A stretch of DNA of 64,000 bases from Saprospiraceae bacterium (GCA_016711125.1 JADJTQ010000001.1:124001-188000); one strand, 5' to 3'; numbered from the stretch's first letter, positions 9,597 to 18,394 are shown. Numbers and translations: made by a program. Notes: generated from the sequence alone by a model not told the origin.

Positions 9597-9938
9597 ATGT
9601 GGGACGCAAATACGCTATGGTTTGAAATTGCAATAGTCAGTATCGTAATTCTGCTTGGACACATTTTTTTAGGGCACTTTGAGGAAAGAAGCCCGAAATG
9701 GAGAAAACTACTAAAGTATCTTGTGACAGTCATAATTGTAATCTTAATATCAATATTTTTCGGTAGGATTCTTGCGTTAGTAATTCTGGGATTATTATTT
9801 ATCCCAGTCATTTATATCCATGCTGTGTTGCTACCGAGAAAAGGAATAAATGGCTGGACAGGTGAACCTAAATCAAAATACTATGATTTCAGGGGATGGA
9901 ACAAAAATATTTTCGGCACCGATAATGACACAGATTAA
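9597..9938 (+). CDS. Small integral membrane protein, unknown
   Basis: A 113-residue protein with a hydrophobic segment at about 8-28, a charged loop (EERSPKWRK) and a long hydrophobic stretch at about 40-78 that can form two helices. The polar tail (residues 80-113) carries a KSKYYDFRGWNKN motif. No family is recognised. It stands alone between repeat-rich spacers. The start could lie slightly upstream, but no better ATG is apparent. Confidence 0.5.
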   Translation: MWDANTLWFEIAIVSIVILLGHIFLGHFEERSPKWRKLLKYLVTVIIVILISIFFGRILALVILGLLFIPVIYIHAVLLPRKGINGWTGEPKSKYYDFRGWNKNIFGTDNDTD

Positions 9939-10447
9939 ATATAGAGAATATCAAAATGCCAACTTCTACCATGCGTTTGGTATAAAAGCGTGTGCAGTGC
10001 TTAAATGAACTTTGTGCTTTGCATCAAGTTCATTACTGGCAGACAATTTAGTGCTTCGAAATCCCTACTTCGCCATGCGCCAAAACGTTATACACAACCA
10101 TGAATGTAAAATAGTAAAAATGGATTGGCTTTTTGGCGTCAAATACAGAATTTGGGCAATTAACTCTACTGAAAAAGTACAATTGTTCCTATGTAGGAAT
10201 GATTGAACCAATTCGAAAGAATTTAGGAAAACCGATTTTGTCAACTCGACAAAGTACTGTCAATAGTTCAAAAAAAATTTACTATCTGATTTTACCATTG
10301 ATAAAACAGCAAAACATCTATCAGAACCACAATACAGATTAAGAAACGATAAGTGGTAGTTATGAAAGCAAAACCTGAGTTGAAAATATGATTCCGAAAG
10401 TAGATTGGTTCTTTGACAAAGCCATATAATCTGACTTCAAAGTCTAA
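9939..10447. other. Intergenic region with an attC-like end motif
   Basis: No gene can be supported. AAACGTTATACAC at 10083-10095 matches the 3' end of the attC-like sites at 51-184 and 7604-7735, and a partly complementary left half may begin near gccaac at about 9959. Short open frames at 10012-10342 lack features of a real protein. Confidence 0.35.
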
Positions 10448-10933
10448 GTGATGAACAAATTCAGAGCAGAAATTGAATTGATTGGAATTAACCCTTATGT
10501 GCTTGTGCCTGAGGAAATATTGAAAGATGTATTTGAACAAGCCGGTAGAGTCAAAGGGCATATCCCAATACGCGGTGTAATTAATCAAAAGCCTTATAAA
10601 CAGACTTTGCTAAAGTATAAAGGTGCCTGGCGTCTCTATATAAACGCAACAATGCTCCAAAATTCACCCAAACGAATTGGTGAAACTATTGACATTACAA
10701 TGGAATTTGACTCCGATGATCGAACCATTGAACCACACCCAAAACTTGTGCTTGCACTTAAAGAAAACAAAGAGGCAAAAAAAATATTTGATAACCTTTC
10801 ACCTTCAAGGCAAAATGAAATCGTACGATATATTTCTCGTTTAAAAGCAGAGGAAAGCATAGCGAGAAATGTGAACAGGGCAATAAATTATTTGATAGGT
10901 AATGAGCGATTTATTGGTCGAGACAAGCCATAA
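10448..10933 (+). CDS. DUF1905/YdeI-OmpD-associated family protein
   Basis: A 161-residue soluble protein. Residues about 3-90 match DUF1905 (RAEIELIGINPYVLVPEEIL ... IPIRGVINQKPYKQTLLKYKG in two blocks), a small beta-barrel. Residues about 100-157 (LKENKEAKKIFDNLSPSRQNEIVRYI and RNVNRAINYLIG) match the bacteriocin-protection YdeI/OmpD-associated module. Members have been linked to resistance to cationic peptides, but the molecular role is not known. It is a single gene among small accessory genes. Confidence 0.75.
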   Translation: MMNKFRAEIELIGINPYVLVPEEILKDVFEQAGRVKGHIPIRGVINQKPYKQTLLKYKGAWRLYINATMLQNSPKRIGETIDITMEFDSDDRTIEPHPKLVLALKENKEAKKIFDNLSPSRQNEIVRYISRLKAEESIARNVNRAINYLIGNERFIGRDKP

Positions 10934-11548
10934 AAGTCATGCAAAAAATGTGTGGAAAAGCCAATTTAGCCAAGTATAAAAGATATTTTAACAGAAAACC
11001 AGAAAGGTACTTCCGCCAACACCATGTATAATGCACGCTCCACGGGACACCTTCAATACACAGACGTTGCAAGGAGATTGGTTTCTTGAGGTCAATGGCG
11101 ATGTTGGTCATGATTCAGCCACCTGAAATTGGGGTGATTTCTTCATTATAGCTAAAGCAAGAGCTATTGATTTGCAACCTCAGTTTTAGACTCTGACAAC
11201 CGACCCTATCTGGCCCAAAACTGGTTTTGAGCGCTTTTAAATACTTAGAGGCTTTTGTTGTCGCCTATCAGTATTCACCTGACCAGACTGCGGGAACAAT
11301 CATACTGTTTGGTGGGTTTTTTGTTTGGAAATTCGACCAAGGGTAATGTACTTATAATCAAGAAATAGCGCATTTGAACCAATGTGATGATATGAGTGGG
11401 TTGGATTTCGACAACGGCGCTACGATGTCCGGAAAGTGCTTATCTTTAGAAAAGAGTGATCAAAAGATCACAGGAAGTGGATGAATGTTCTTATATAACT
11501 GAGTTATGCAATATTTAGGAATTAATTGTAAATAAAATAGAACCACGA
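10934..11548. other. Intergenic region, nothing recognisable
   Basis: A 615-bp stretch without convincing coding sequence on either strand. A 66-codon minus frame at 10911-11111 begins near a GTCAT/ATGAC motif but has no recognisable domain. The region may be degraded cassette or mobile-element DNA. Confidence 0.3.
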
Positions 11549-12253
11549 ATGAAGATGCAAATATTGATGGCAATATTTTCTCTGCAAGCAATAGTGGCTG
11601 TCCACGCTCAAGAGAAAAATTTTATTGACATGCCTTACATTGAAACTATTGCCTCTGTTGATACTATGGTTAGTCCTGATAGGATCTATTTGAAGATCCT
11701 CATAACCGAAAGGGACACAAAGGGTAAAGTCTCGGTCGAGGAACTCGAGAATAAAATGGCAAGTAAACTGAAATTGATCGGCTTTAAGTTGGATGAACAA
11801 TTGACCTTAGTTGATCTTGGCAGCAATTTTAAGAAGTACTTTCTGAAACAACAGGACGTCTTAAAAAGTAAGGCCTATTCATTACTTGCCTATGATGCAT
11901 TAAGTGCAGGTCAAGCACTGGTTGGATTGGAGGAAGTTGGGATTTCTAATGTTGATTTGGATAGAACGGAATATTCTAAAATTGAAGATTTAAAATTGGA
12001 CTTGAGATCTAAGGCAATCAGTAAGGGACGAAGCCAGGCAGAGGCGATGTTGGAACCATTGAATCAAAAATTGGGAAATGCTATTTACATTTCTGATATA
12101 AATGATCGAATAATGAACTCACTCCAAAGTCGAGTTGTGGGAATCGAAGTTAGCTCCTCAGATGTGGCTCAAACCAAATATCTGCCGATCGATATTGAGT
12201 TTGAAAAGATAAGAATTGAAAGCGAAGTAAGTATAAAATTTAAAATCGAATAA
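11549..12253 (+). CDS. SIMPL domain (DUF541, YggE-like) exported protein
   Basis: A 234-residue protein with signal peptide 1-20 (cleavage after VHA). The remainder matches the SIMPL/DUF541 family: an N-terminal strand TIASVDTMVSPDRIYLKILI, a central SAGQALVGLEEVGISNVDL region and a helical motif KAISKGRSQAEAMLEPLNQK (about residues 154-173) that is the family hallmark. YggE-type proteins are periplasmic and affect oxidative-stress physiology in E. coli; the biochemical role is unclear. The stop lies 11 bp before an ATAAC palindrome, which suggests a single-gene cassette. Confidence 0.8.
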   Translation: MKMQILMAIFSLQAIVAVHAQEKNFIDMPYIETIASVDTMVSPDRIYLKILITERDTKGKVSVEELENKMASKLKLIGFKLDEQLTLVDLGSNFKKYFLKQQDVLKSKAYSLLAYDALSAGQALVGLEEVGISNVDLDRTEYSKIEDLKLDLRSKAISKGRSQAEAMLEPLNQKLGNAIYISDINDRIMNSLQSRVVGIEVSSSDVAQTKYLPIDIEFEKIRIESEVSIKFKIE

Positions 12254-12263
12254 ATAGTACGTT

Positions 12264-12328
12264 GCATAACATGCTGCCATGATGCCAGCCGCCCATTCGG
12301 GACGGCCGTCACATGCAGCTTGGGCGTA
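12264..12328 (+). repeat. attC-like palindrome between SIMPL and TonB-C genes
   Basis: It begins GCATAAC (12264-12270), 11 bp after the stop. The left arm 12274-12290 (ctgccatgatgccagcc) pairs with 12304-12318 (ggccgtcacatgcag). It ends in a degenerate GGGCGTAG. The arm sequence differs from the other sites while the ends are kept, as is usual for attC sites and unlike REP or MITE repeats. Confidence 0.5.
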
Positions 12329-12363
12329 GTGGTGCATTTGAAAAATGACAGGAAATGAACTAA

Positions 12364-13104
12364 ATGATGGTATCTGCATCGGAAAGACTCACTATTTGCC
12401 AACATTTGGATCTCTTAAATAGAATGCAAAGATCGAAATCAATTATGACGACCGACGTTGAATGGGCCCAAGAGATCAAATGGAACTTGTGTCGAGAACT
12501 ATTATTATTAGTCTGTTGCTTGATCTCGCTGAATCTTCAGTCCCAAAATGATACAATGAACAATAATTGTGTGATTGAAATTGGGACATTCAACATTGAA
12601 GTGATGCCCCAATTTGTGGGAGGACGAGAGGCATTATCAAAATATTTATCTGATAGAGAAACGGAATACAAAGATGTAGTGAACAGTGAACTAAGTGGGA
12701 CAGTGGTAGTAGCATTTTGGGTCAATATTGACGGTACCATTGAAGGTCCTGAAGTAACGAGAAGTGTGGATCCCGAACTGGATAGACTTAGTTTGCAATT
12801 AATTACGGCAATGCCAGAGTGGCTTCCCGCAATCCGTCGCGAGCAACCGATAAGGTGCAAATTTGTTTTACCCATCGTATTTAAGAGGGGTAAATTTGAA
12901 CCGTTCACAAGACCAATTCCATCAAAATATTGGAGTGCCCGGGGTCGTAGAAAACTAAGTAAGATATGTCAAATGGATTTTGGTCTAGGAGAAGAAGTAG
13001 TGTGTGAGTGCTGGTACAGTTTTGTAATCTGGAACTACAATAACCGGCGAGTGAGAGATCTCGATTTGACAACACTCTACGAACATCAAGGATGTGGATT
13101 ATGA
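12364..13104 (+). CDS. TonB C-terminal domain (energy-transducer-like) protein
   Basis: Up to 246 residues; in-frame ATGs at 12364, 12424 and 12445 leave the start open. One hydrophobic segment, LLLLVCCLISLNLQSQ (about residues 43-58 from the first ATG), can be a signal peptide or anchor. Residues about 80-180 match the TonB_C fold used by Bacteroidetes energy-transducer-like proteins (MPQFVGGREALSKYL, then GTVVVAFWVNIDGTIEGPEV and LPIVFKRG). The long proline-rich spacer of a true TonB is missing, so a periplasmic TonB_C-only protein is more likely. The C-terminal 60 residues are cysteine-containing and unassigned. It sits between two attC-like palindromes, and its stop codon overlaps the second. 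Confidence 0.7.
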   Translation: MMVSASERLTICQHLDLLNRMQRSKSIMTTDVEWAQEIKWNLCRELLLLVCCLISLNLQSQNDTMNNNCVIEIGTFNIEVMPQFVGGREALSKYLSDRETEYKDVVNSELSGTVVVAFWVNIDGTIEGPEVTRSVDPELDRLSLQLITAMPEWLPAIRREQPIRCKFVLPIVFKRGKFEPFTRPIPSKYWSARGRRKLSKICQMDFGLGEEVVCECWYSFVIWNYNNRRVRDLDLTTLYEHQGCGL

Positions 13105-13178
13105 CAACGAGGCATGACATTGCACGACCACGGCAGCCGGCCTTTCGGCAAGGCCGACCGGGTGTGCCAGAACGTTAC
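13102..13178 (+). repeat. attC-like palindrome before ParDE genes
   Basis: It starts TGACAAC, overlapping the upstream stop codon. The left arm 13122-13142 (gcacgaccac then ggcagccggcc) pairs with 13152-13168 (ggccgaccgggtgtgcc). It ends AGAACGTTACG (13169-13179), a good match to the R'-type end. Confidence 0.55.
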
Positions 13179-13240
13179 GTTTGATACTGTCGGACTTGCA
13201 CTTGTTACCAATATTAGGTAACTTGCGACAAAAGCAGGCT

Positions 13241-13483
13241 ATGGGTAAGAACACATCAATTTCTCTCGGTCAACGTCACGAAGACTTCATCTATGAACAA
13301 CTAAAATCTGGTTCCTATAAAAACGCTAGTGAAGTAGTCCGAGCTGGACTAAGATTATTGGAGGAACGAGAGCAAAAAATACAGATGTTGCGCCAGGCAT
13401 TGGAAGTAGGCATTCAAAGTGGCATAACCACAGACTTTGATCCAGATGAATTCCTCAAAGAATTGCATCAATCCAGAAAGTAG
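13241..13483 (+). CDS. parD: Type II antitoxin, ParD/CopG family
   Basis: About 80 residues from ATG 13241; an upstream in-frame start at 13181 would lie at the end of the palindrome and is unlikely. The N-terminal NTSISLGQRHEDFIYEQL is a ribbon-helix-helix DNA-binding strand and helix, followed by the ParD motif GSYKNASEVVRAGLRLLEE. The acidic tail (TTDFDPDEFLKEL) is the usual toxin-binding part. It should neutralise the adjacent ParE and autorepress the pair. Toxin-antitoxin pairs are common stabilising cassettes in large integrons. Confidence 0.88.
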   Translation: MGKNTSISLGQRHEDFIYEQLKSGSYKNASEVVRAGLRLLEEREQKIQMLRQALEVGIQSGITTDFDPDEFLKELHQSRK

Positions 13484-13485
13484 GC

Positions 13486-13785
13486 ATGGCGACATTTAGA
13501 ATTGCAGAAAAAGCAAAACAAGACCTAAGAAGTATTTGGAATTACACATACGAGACTTGGACAGCAAAACAAGCTGATACATATTTAAAGGAACTGATGA
13601 ATGAATTTATTACCATTGCCAGAGATCCGCAAAAGGGAAGAAATTACGAAGAATTGGATGCAGGATTTTTCGGGGTCAAAAGAAATAAGCACGTAATATT
13701 TTATCGAATCACGGAAACAGGTGAAGTTGAAATTATCCGAGTTCTCCTTGAACTAATGGACATATCAATCAGAATAAAAGAATAG
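13486..13785 (+). CDS. parE: Type II toxin, ParE/RelE family
   Basis: A 99-residue protein starting 2 bp after the ParD stop, so the two are co-transcribed. It contains the ParE motifs: AEKAKQDLRSIWNYTYETW at the N-terminus, then ARDPQKGRNYEEL, and GFFGVKRNKHVIFYRITETGEVEIIRVL at the end, where HVIFYR and IIRVL are the typical core strands. ParE toxins generally act on DNA gyrase. Both genes appear intact. Confidence 0.9.
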   Translation: MATFRIAEKAKQDLRSIWNYTYETWTAKQADTYLKELMNEFITIARDPQKGRNYEELDAGFFGVKRNKHVIFYRITETGEVEIIRVLLELMDISIRIKE

Positions 13786-13796
13786 AACTAGAGTAC

Positions 13797-13872
13797 ACAT
13801 AACATGCCATGATGATGTCAACTTGGCTATCGCCACAACCGCCGCATATCGCCAGGACGCTAGGCGAAACAG
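13797..13872 (+). repeat. attC-like palindrome after ParDE genes
   Basis: It begins ACATAAC 12 bp after the parE stop and shares ggctatcgccaca and accgcc-type segments with the site at 2797-2860. It ends with the degenerate GACGCTAGG. Internal arm pairing is weak. Confidence 0.4.
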
Positions 13873-13987
13873 TTCACTGAAGAATTAAATTGTTTTTAGA
13901 AAGAATAGCAATATTTATAAGCTAAATTGAGACTGAGAAGTAACGAATTTAGTCGCCTTTTAGAAGCAAAAATAGCCAAAACAGAAA

Positions 13988-14686
13988 ATGGATATGAAAT
14001 CTACACAGAGTATGAGTCGAAGCATCGGCTTGTGGTTAATAGTTTACCTAGCGGTTGGACTTACCATCCCATATATTTTGCTGCAGTCACTGACGACCGC
14101 ACCTGCGAGTTTCCTTTCTCTCGCCTCCCAGATGGCTCTTCAAGTGAGAATGTCTGTTGTGCTTTTATTTATAGGAAGCGCTGTTCCAATTGTGATTACT
14201 ATCACTGCCCTGGACTTCTTTCGTTTGCGTAACAAATCGCTTTTACTCTGGTTGATAGCTTTGGCGGTGATTAACTTTTCACTACAAGCCATCGAAAATG
14301 AACATTGGCTATCCTTTTTGTCAATGAGCCAGGAGTTCTCAAAAGTGAATGCTAATGAAATTGTATTATGGCAAACGATAGGCATAGGGGTGCGCCTGGC
14401 ATGGAAGTGGGCCCATTATACACACCTACTTATTGCAGTCCTCTGGTTATTTTTATTTTACTTTATTCTATTTCGCTATAAATTGGTTCCACGTTCCATA
14501 TCAGCATTTGGACTTGTGGCAACCATTCTTCAGATTGTGGGCATCACATTGCCGGCCATGCTGGGTTATTCCATTCCATTTCCAATGGAATTCTTTGGTA
14601 TGCCTTTAGGCTTTGCCTTTTTGGTTCTTGCAATTTGGTTGATTTTAAGAGGACTCAAAGTAGAAGACAAGCGGTTAACAATGTAA
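13988..14686 (+). CDS. DUF4386 family membrane protein
   Basis: A 232-residue integral membrane protein with six or seven predicted hydrophobic segments (for example residues 11-31, 54-74, 83-100, 144-165, 172-195 and 205-225). The layout and the closing FFGMPLGFAFLVLAIWLILRG stretch match the DUF4386 family, whose function is unknown. The start ATG follows an open leader. A frame starting at 13927 overlaps in a different phase and is rejected. The gene stands alone after a cassette-like boundary. Confidence 0.75.
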   Translation: MDMKSTQSMSRSIGLWLIVYLAVGLTIPYILLQSLTTAPASFLSLASQMALQVRMSVVLLFIGSAVPIVITITALDFFRLRNKSLLLWLIALAVINFSLQAIENEHWLSFLSMSQEFSKVNANEIVLWQTIGIGVRLAWKWAHYTHLLIAVLWLFLFYFILFRYKLVPRSISAFGLVATILQIVGITLPAMLGYSIPFPMEFFGMPLGFAFLVLAIWLILRGLKVEDKRLTM

Positions 14687-14892
14687 TCTTAATGGACTTG
14701 ACAGATTTCCTTGGGTAGTGTTGAATTGAAGGTTTTGATTTATGGAACAAAGTTACACTGCCTCCGGATCTGAAAAATGAATTTTCATAATTATAAATAA
14801 AATATAAAGTATTTCATATAAGTACGAATTTTAGAGTTTTGACCCTATGGTAAATGACCGCATTGCCTTGGTTCTTATATAAACATTTGAGA

Positions 14893-15678
14893 ATGAAAAG
14901 TATAATCGCATCAGTAGTCCTGCTTTTGCTTGGATGCTCTTCAAAAGCACAGCAAAAGAAAGCCGACACAAATGGATTCAATATCGAAATCCAAGAAGGC
15001 GTATTAATTTCAATTGGAGATATAAACTTTGAGAAATTTGAGATAGGTCTTGAGGACTTAGAAGTATTGGAAGATTTTGGAATAGATCTTGATTCATTGA
15101 ATATAAATCATTTACTATGTTATGCGATTGATCAATGTGATATCGAACTATTGAACTACCTGATAGATAAAGGAGCAGACGTAGATACCAAATGTGATGG
15201 AGATGATGCTATTACTTATCTGGCTTACTGTACTGAAGAGGGTGTTGCAATGACAAAAACTATGATAGAGCATGGTGCGGACAAGAACGGTGCAGATCAA
15301 GATAACGGATCTTATCTATCCTATGCCATCTCGTATGATAACCATCAGCTAGTAAAATATCTAGTCGAAATTGGAGTTGACAGAAAACAAAAAGACATTA
15401 ATCAGAATATGGGATGTTTACCCATTCATGGATGTACGAGTTTGGAAATGCTAAAATCATTGATAACTGAAGGATTCGAAATCAACGCGATTTGTGACAA
15501 TGGGAGAAACCTACTTCATTTTGCTGCAAAAGATAATTTGATTGAAGTAGCACAATATCTGGTTGAGAATAATTTGGTTGCTCTTGATTTGAAAGACAAG
15601 AATGGAGAAACACCTTTAGATTATGCAATGAGATTTGGTAATCCGGAGATAGGGAACATAATAAGAAAGGGGAAATAG
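14893..15678 (+). CDS. Ankyrin-repeat lipoprotein
   Basis: From ATG 14893 the protein has 261 residues with a lipobox LLLGC (Cys about 16). An ATG at 14854 in the same frame would add a polar leader and is less likely. Residues about 80-255 form ankyrin repeats (DIELLNYLIDKGADVDTK, AMTKTMIEHGADKNGA, NHQLVKYLVEIGVD, LLHFAAKDNLIEVAQYLVEN, GETPLDYAMRFGN). These are protein-binding scaffolds. The partner is unknown. An IS21 element starts about 130 bp downstream. Confidence 0.8.
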   Translation: MKSIIASVVLLLLGCSSKAQQKKADTNGFNIEIQEGVLISIGDINFEKFEIGLEDLEVLEDFGIDLDSLNINHLLCYAIDQCDIELLNYLIDKGADVDTKCDGDDAITYLAYCTEEGVAMTKTMIEHGADKNGADQDNGSYLSYAISYDNHQLVKYLVEIGVDRKQKDINQNMGCLPIHGCTSLEMLKSLITEGFEINAICDNGRNLLHFAAKDNLIEVAQYLVENNLVALDLKDKNGETPLDYAMRFGNPEIGNIIRKGK

Positions 15679-15810
15679 GGCGGAGCTAATACTAGGTGAT
15701 GAGGCAAGTATACTATGATTGGTGGACCGCAGAGGATCAATGAAATCAAGCAAAGATCCAGTGTGACCATAAAACAACTATTTGAAGAATTATCAAAAGA
15801 GCGACAAATA

Positions 15811-15861
15811 TTAATTCCCGCTGAAAACTGACCCACCTTTCCCGCTGAAAATTGACCCACC
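15811..15861 (+). repeat. IS21 left end with tandem terminal repeats
   Basis: Two direct copies of ttcccgctgaaaa(c/t)tgaccca at 15815 and 15839, differing by one base over about 20. Confidence 0.85.
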
Positions 15862-15931
15862 CCCAGTCGTTTAGCTTTACTGAAAATTTTTTAAGTAAAG
15901 GCTTTAATTAAGATTGGGGTTAAAAGTCAAG

Positions 15932-17401
15932 ATGATCACTATGGAAGACTGGGTTACCATAAGAAACCTCAATATTAGTAAAGGACAAAGCATACGTGCG
16001 ATTTCATCGTTGATGGGCATCAGCCGTAATACCGTTCGGGCAGCTCTTCGCCGGACTAATGCACCTGAGTATAAGCGCAAGGAGGTTATCAATGAGGACA
16101 TTACTCTCTTTGCCGATTTTATCCGGGAAGCTATTTTGGTTAAGAAGCATCGGGGTTCTAGGGTGTTAGAGGATATCCGATCCAAAGGATATGTTGGGTC
16201 AAAAAGTGCTTTCTACCGTCATCTGGATGCGGTGCGTCAGTCCTGCGGTGGGAAGAGTTTTAAGCCCTATGAAACTGCACCGGGAGAACAAGTTCAATTT
16301 GATTGGAGTCCATATACGGTACTGATAAGAGATGAATTGGTTAAGGTCTTCGTCCACACCTATATTCTTGGATACAGCCGCTATCGCGTCTACTGGCCAT
16401 CCCTGTCGGATAATCAAGGTGCCGTATTTGAAGCCATAGAGCAGGGCATACATCAGACTGGAGGCTCATGCCAACGACTCCAGACCGATAATGCCCGGTG
16501 TTTTGTCACGGTAGCTTCCAAACATGGCTTTAAATGGAATCAGAAATATTTGACACTTTGCGGACACTATGGAATTGAACCGACACGCTCTGTACCCAGA
16601 CATCCCTGGAGTAAGGGCAAAGTCGAAAATCCTTTTGATTATCTGGAAGATCATTTCATCAAGGATCGATCTTATGATTCTTTTGAACACCTTACTGCCA
16701 AGTTAGGTGAATTTCAAGAGGCGGTAAACAATCGGGTGCATGCCACCACCAGGGCTAAACCAGCTGACTTGCTCAAAATCGAAAGACCAAATCTGAGTGA
16801 TCTTCCAGCTAACAAATTTGTCGGCATAGAGGAAGAACTGCGTCAAGTATCTTCCGATTGCCTCATTTCTTATGATGGCAGCAAGTACAGTGTACCCCAT
16901 TTTTTTGTGGGCAAGCAAGTATGGGTCCGCATTTCTATGGGGTGTTATATCCACATTTACTCCTCGGCAGGTCGAATGATTGCCCAGCATACTTTGAGTC
17001 TACGAAAGGGAAAAGTCATTATCGTCGATGAGCACTATAAAAATCATGACACCGAGCGTGGCAATTGGCAAAGACTTGTTGAATGCTTCAACCAGACATT
17101 TCCACTACACCAAGCATTTGCTGATAACCTACGGGTTCAAAAAAGGATTAATCCCCGGTATCACCTTTCCCGGATTCTAGATCTAACTAAGTACTATGAG
17201 ATTTCATTATTTGGTTCCGCATTTGACATGGCCATTAAAAACAATTGCTACAGCTATCATCTGATCCAAGCCCTGCTGGAAAATGATCTTTCCGGTAAAA
17301 TCCAACCAACCATCAACAAACCTTCATCACCCCATCTACCGGATTTAACTGATCAGAAGATATCACGTGATCTGATGGACTATAATCAATTATTCAACTA
17401 A
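15932..17401 (+). CDS. istA: IS21 transposase IstA
   Basis: About 490 residues from ATG 15932; an in-frame TTG at 15914 is less likely. The N-terminal helix-turn-helix reads ISKGQSIRAISSLMGISRNTVRAAL. The DDE catalytic core follows: first Asp in QVQFDWSPY, second in RLQTDNARC, and Glu in WSKGKVENPFDYLEDHF, all present. The C-terminal Mu-type beta-barrel region contains DGSKYSVPHFFVGKQVWVR. It cuts and joins DNA at the terminal repeats with help from IstB, encoded 13 bp downstream. Confidence 0.95.
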   Translation: MITMEDWVTIRNLNISKGQSIRAISSLMGISRNTVRAALRRTNAPEYKRKEVINEDITLFADFIREAILVKKHRGSRVLEDIRSKGYVGSKSAFYRHLDAVRQSCGGKSFKPYETAPGEQVQFDWSPYTVLIRDELVKVFVHTYILGYSRYRVYWPSLSDNQGAVFEAIEQGIHQTGGSCQRLQTDNARCFVTVASKHGFKWNQKYLTLCGHYGIEPTRSVPRHPWSKGKVENPFDYLEDHFIKDRSYDSFEHLTAKLGEFQEAVNNRVHATTRAKPADLLKIERPNLSDLPANKFVGIEEELRQVSSDCLISYDGSKYSVPHFFVGKQVWVRISMGCYIHIYSSAGRMIAQHTLSLRKGKVIIVDEHYKNHDTERGNWQRLVECFNQTFPLHQAFADNLRVQKRINPRYHLSRILDLTKYYEISLFGSAFDMAIKNNCYSYHLIQALLENDLSGKIQPTINKPSSPHLPDLTDQKISRDLMDYNQLFN

Positions 17402-17414
17402 AAAAATATAGAAC

Positions 17415-18167
17415 ATGTATCAAACCGACCGGATTGAAGATCTCTGCGGTACGTTGCGTCTACCTTATCTCAGGGATCACTATCAACAAGAGATTGACCA
17501 TGCCATTAAGGCCAAATTATCCTTCCATGACTTTTTATTAACCATCCTCAGAGCCCAGGTGGTTCAACGTGTGGATAATTCCATCAATCGTGCATTAATC
17601 AGTGCAGGGTTTACGGCCATCAAGCGACTTGAGGAGTTCGACTTTTCTTTTCAACCGCAAATGGACGAAAAGAAAATACGTGAGTTGGCTAGTCTCCAAT
17701 TCCTGGACAAACACGAAAATATCATTTTCCTGGGTCCTCCTGGCGTGGGTAAAACCCACTTGGCTACTGCCATGGGTGTCAAAGCTTGTCAGGCAAACAA
17801 ACGAGTTGCTTTCTTTACTGTTCAGCAGATGATCTCCGAATTGGTACTGGCAAGTACCACCGGGTCACTACCCAGATTCCTACAAAAAATCAATCGACTT
17901 GATCTGCTCATTATCGATGAACTTGGTTATATGGATCTCAATGCGGTGCAGGCAGGGCTCTTTTTTCAACTCATATCCAAACGGTATGAGCAAGGTTCTG
18001 TAATTATTACCACCAATAAAAATCCAGACCAGTGGGGTGAAATCTTTAATGACAGTGTCGTTGCCAGTGCTATCCTAGATCGCTTATTCCATCACTGTCA
18101 CCCCTTCATCATCACCGGCAAAAGCTATCGGATGAAACACTTTCAACAAACTAAAACTGCCACCTAA
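17415..18167 (+). CDS. istB: IS21 helper ATPase IstB
   Basis: A 250-residue AAA+ protein. Walker A is GPPGVGKTHLA (about residues 107-117) and Walker B is LLIIDELGYM (about 170-179), with a sensor region SVIITTNKNPDQWGE and C-terminal ILDRLFHHCHPFIITGKSYRM typical of IstB. It is needed for target selection and activation of IstA. It is full length. Confidence 0.95.
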   Translation: MYQTDRIEDLCGTLRLPYLRDHYQQEIDHAIKAKLSFHDFLLTILRAQVVQRVDNSINRALISAGFTAIKRLEEFDFSFQPQMDEKKIRELASLQFLDKHENIIFLGPPGVGKTHLATAMGVKACQANKRVAFFTVQQMISELVLASTTGSLPRFLQKINRLDLLIIDELGYMDLNAVQAGLFFQLISKRYEQGSVIITTNKNPDQWGEIFNDSVVASAILDRLFHHCHPFIITGKSYRMKHFQQTKTAT

Positions 18168-18394
18168 TGTTAACAGAACTCACGAAGACTTCTATCATCC
18201 ATTATTATCAGCTATCGGGCAATGATAATCGGAGGGAGTTTCCCTCAGGTGTAAAAGCTCGCAGAGCTTTTACCAAAATGGCAACCAAATACTTAGTTGC
18301 CATTTGTACCATCGGTGTAAAGACAACCGTCGGTCGTTTCCCTACTTTAAAAATAGGCAATCTCTATCAATCTGTCTCCTCTAAAATCTCTTAA
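18167..18394 (+). CDS. Possible small ORF at the end of the IS
   Basis: A 75-codon frame whose ATG overlaps the istB stop (TAATG). It spans three strong hairpins, has a basic composition and no recognised domain. Translational coupling is possible, but the hairpins may be the reason this stretch is conserved and the frame may be incidental. Confidence 0.25.
   Translation: MLTELTKTSIIHYYQLSGNDNRREFPSGVKARRAFTKMATKYLVAICTIGVKTTVGRFPTLKIGNLYQSVSSKIS
18232..18305. repeat. Three consecutive perfect hairpins inside the IS
   Basis: Stem 1: gaggga/tccctc (18232-18246, loop gtt). Stem 2: gtaaaagctc/gagcttttac (18251-18273, loop gca). Stem 3: aaatggcaac/gttgccattt (18276-18305, loop of 10). All are perfectly paired and lie just after istB. 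They could act as terminators or mRNA-protecting structures, or stop read-through from outside. Confidence 0.8.

Noticed and set aside
10012..10342. Two short overlapping plus-strand frames
   Set aside because: They overlap a cassette-boundary-like motif, are in different phases and show no protein features.
13927..14232. 101-codon frame overlapping the DUF4386 gene
   Set aside because: It lies in another phase of the membrane protein's sequence and the latter has clear helices and family motifs.
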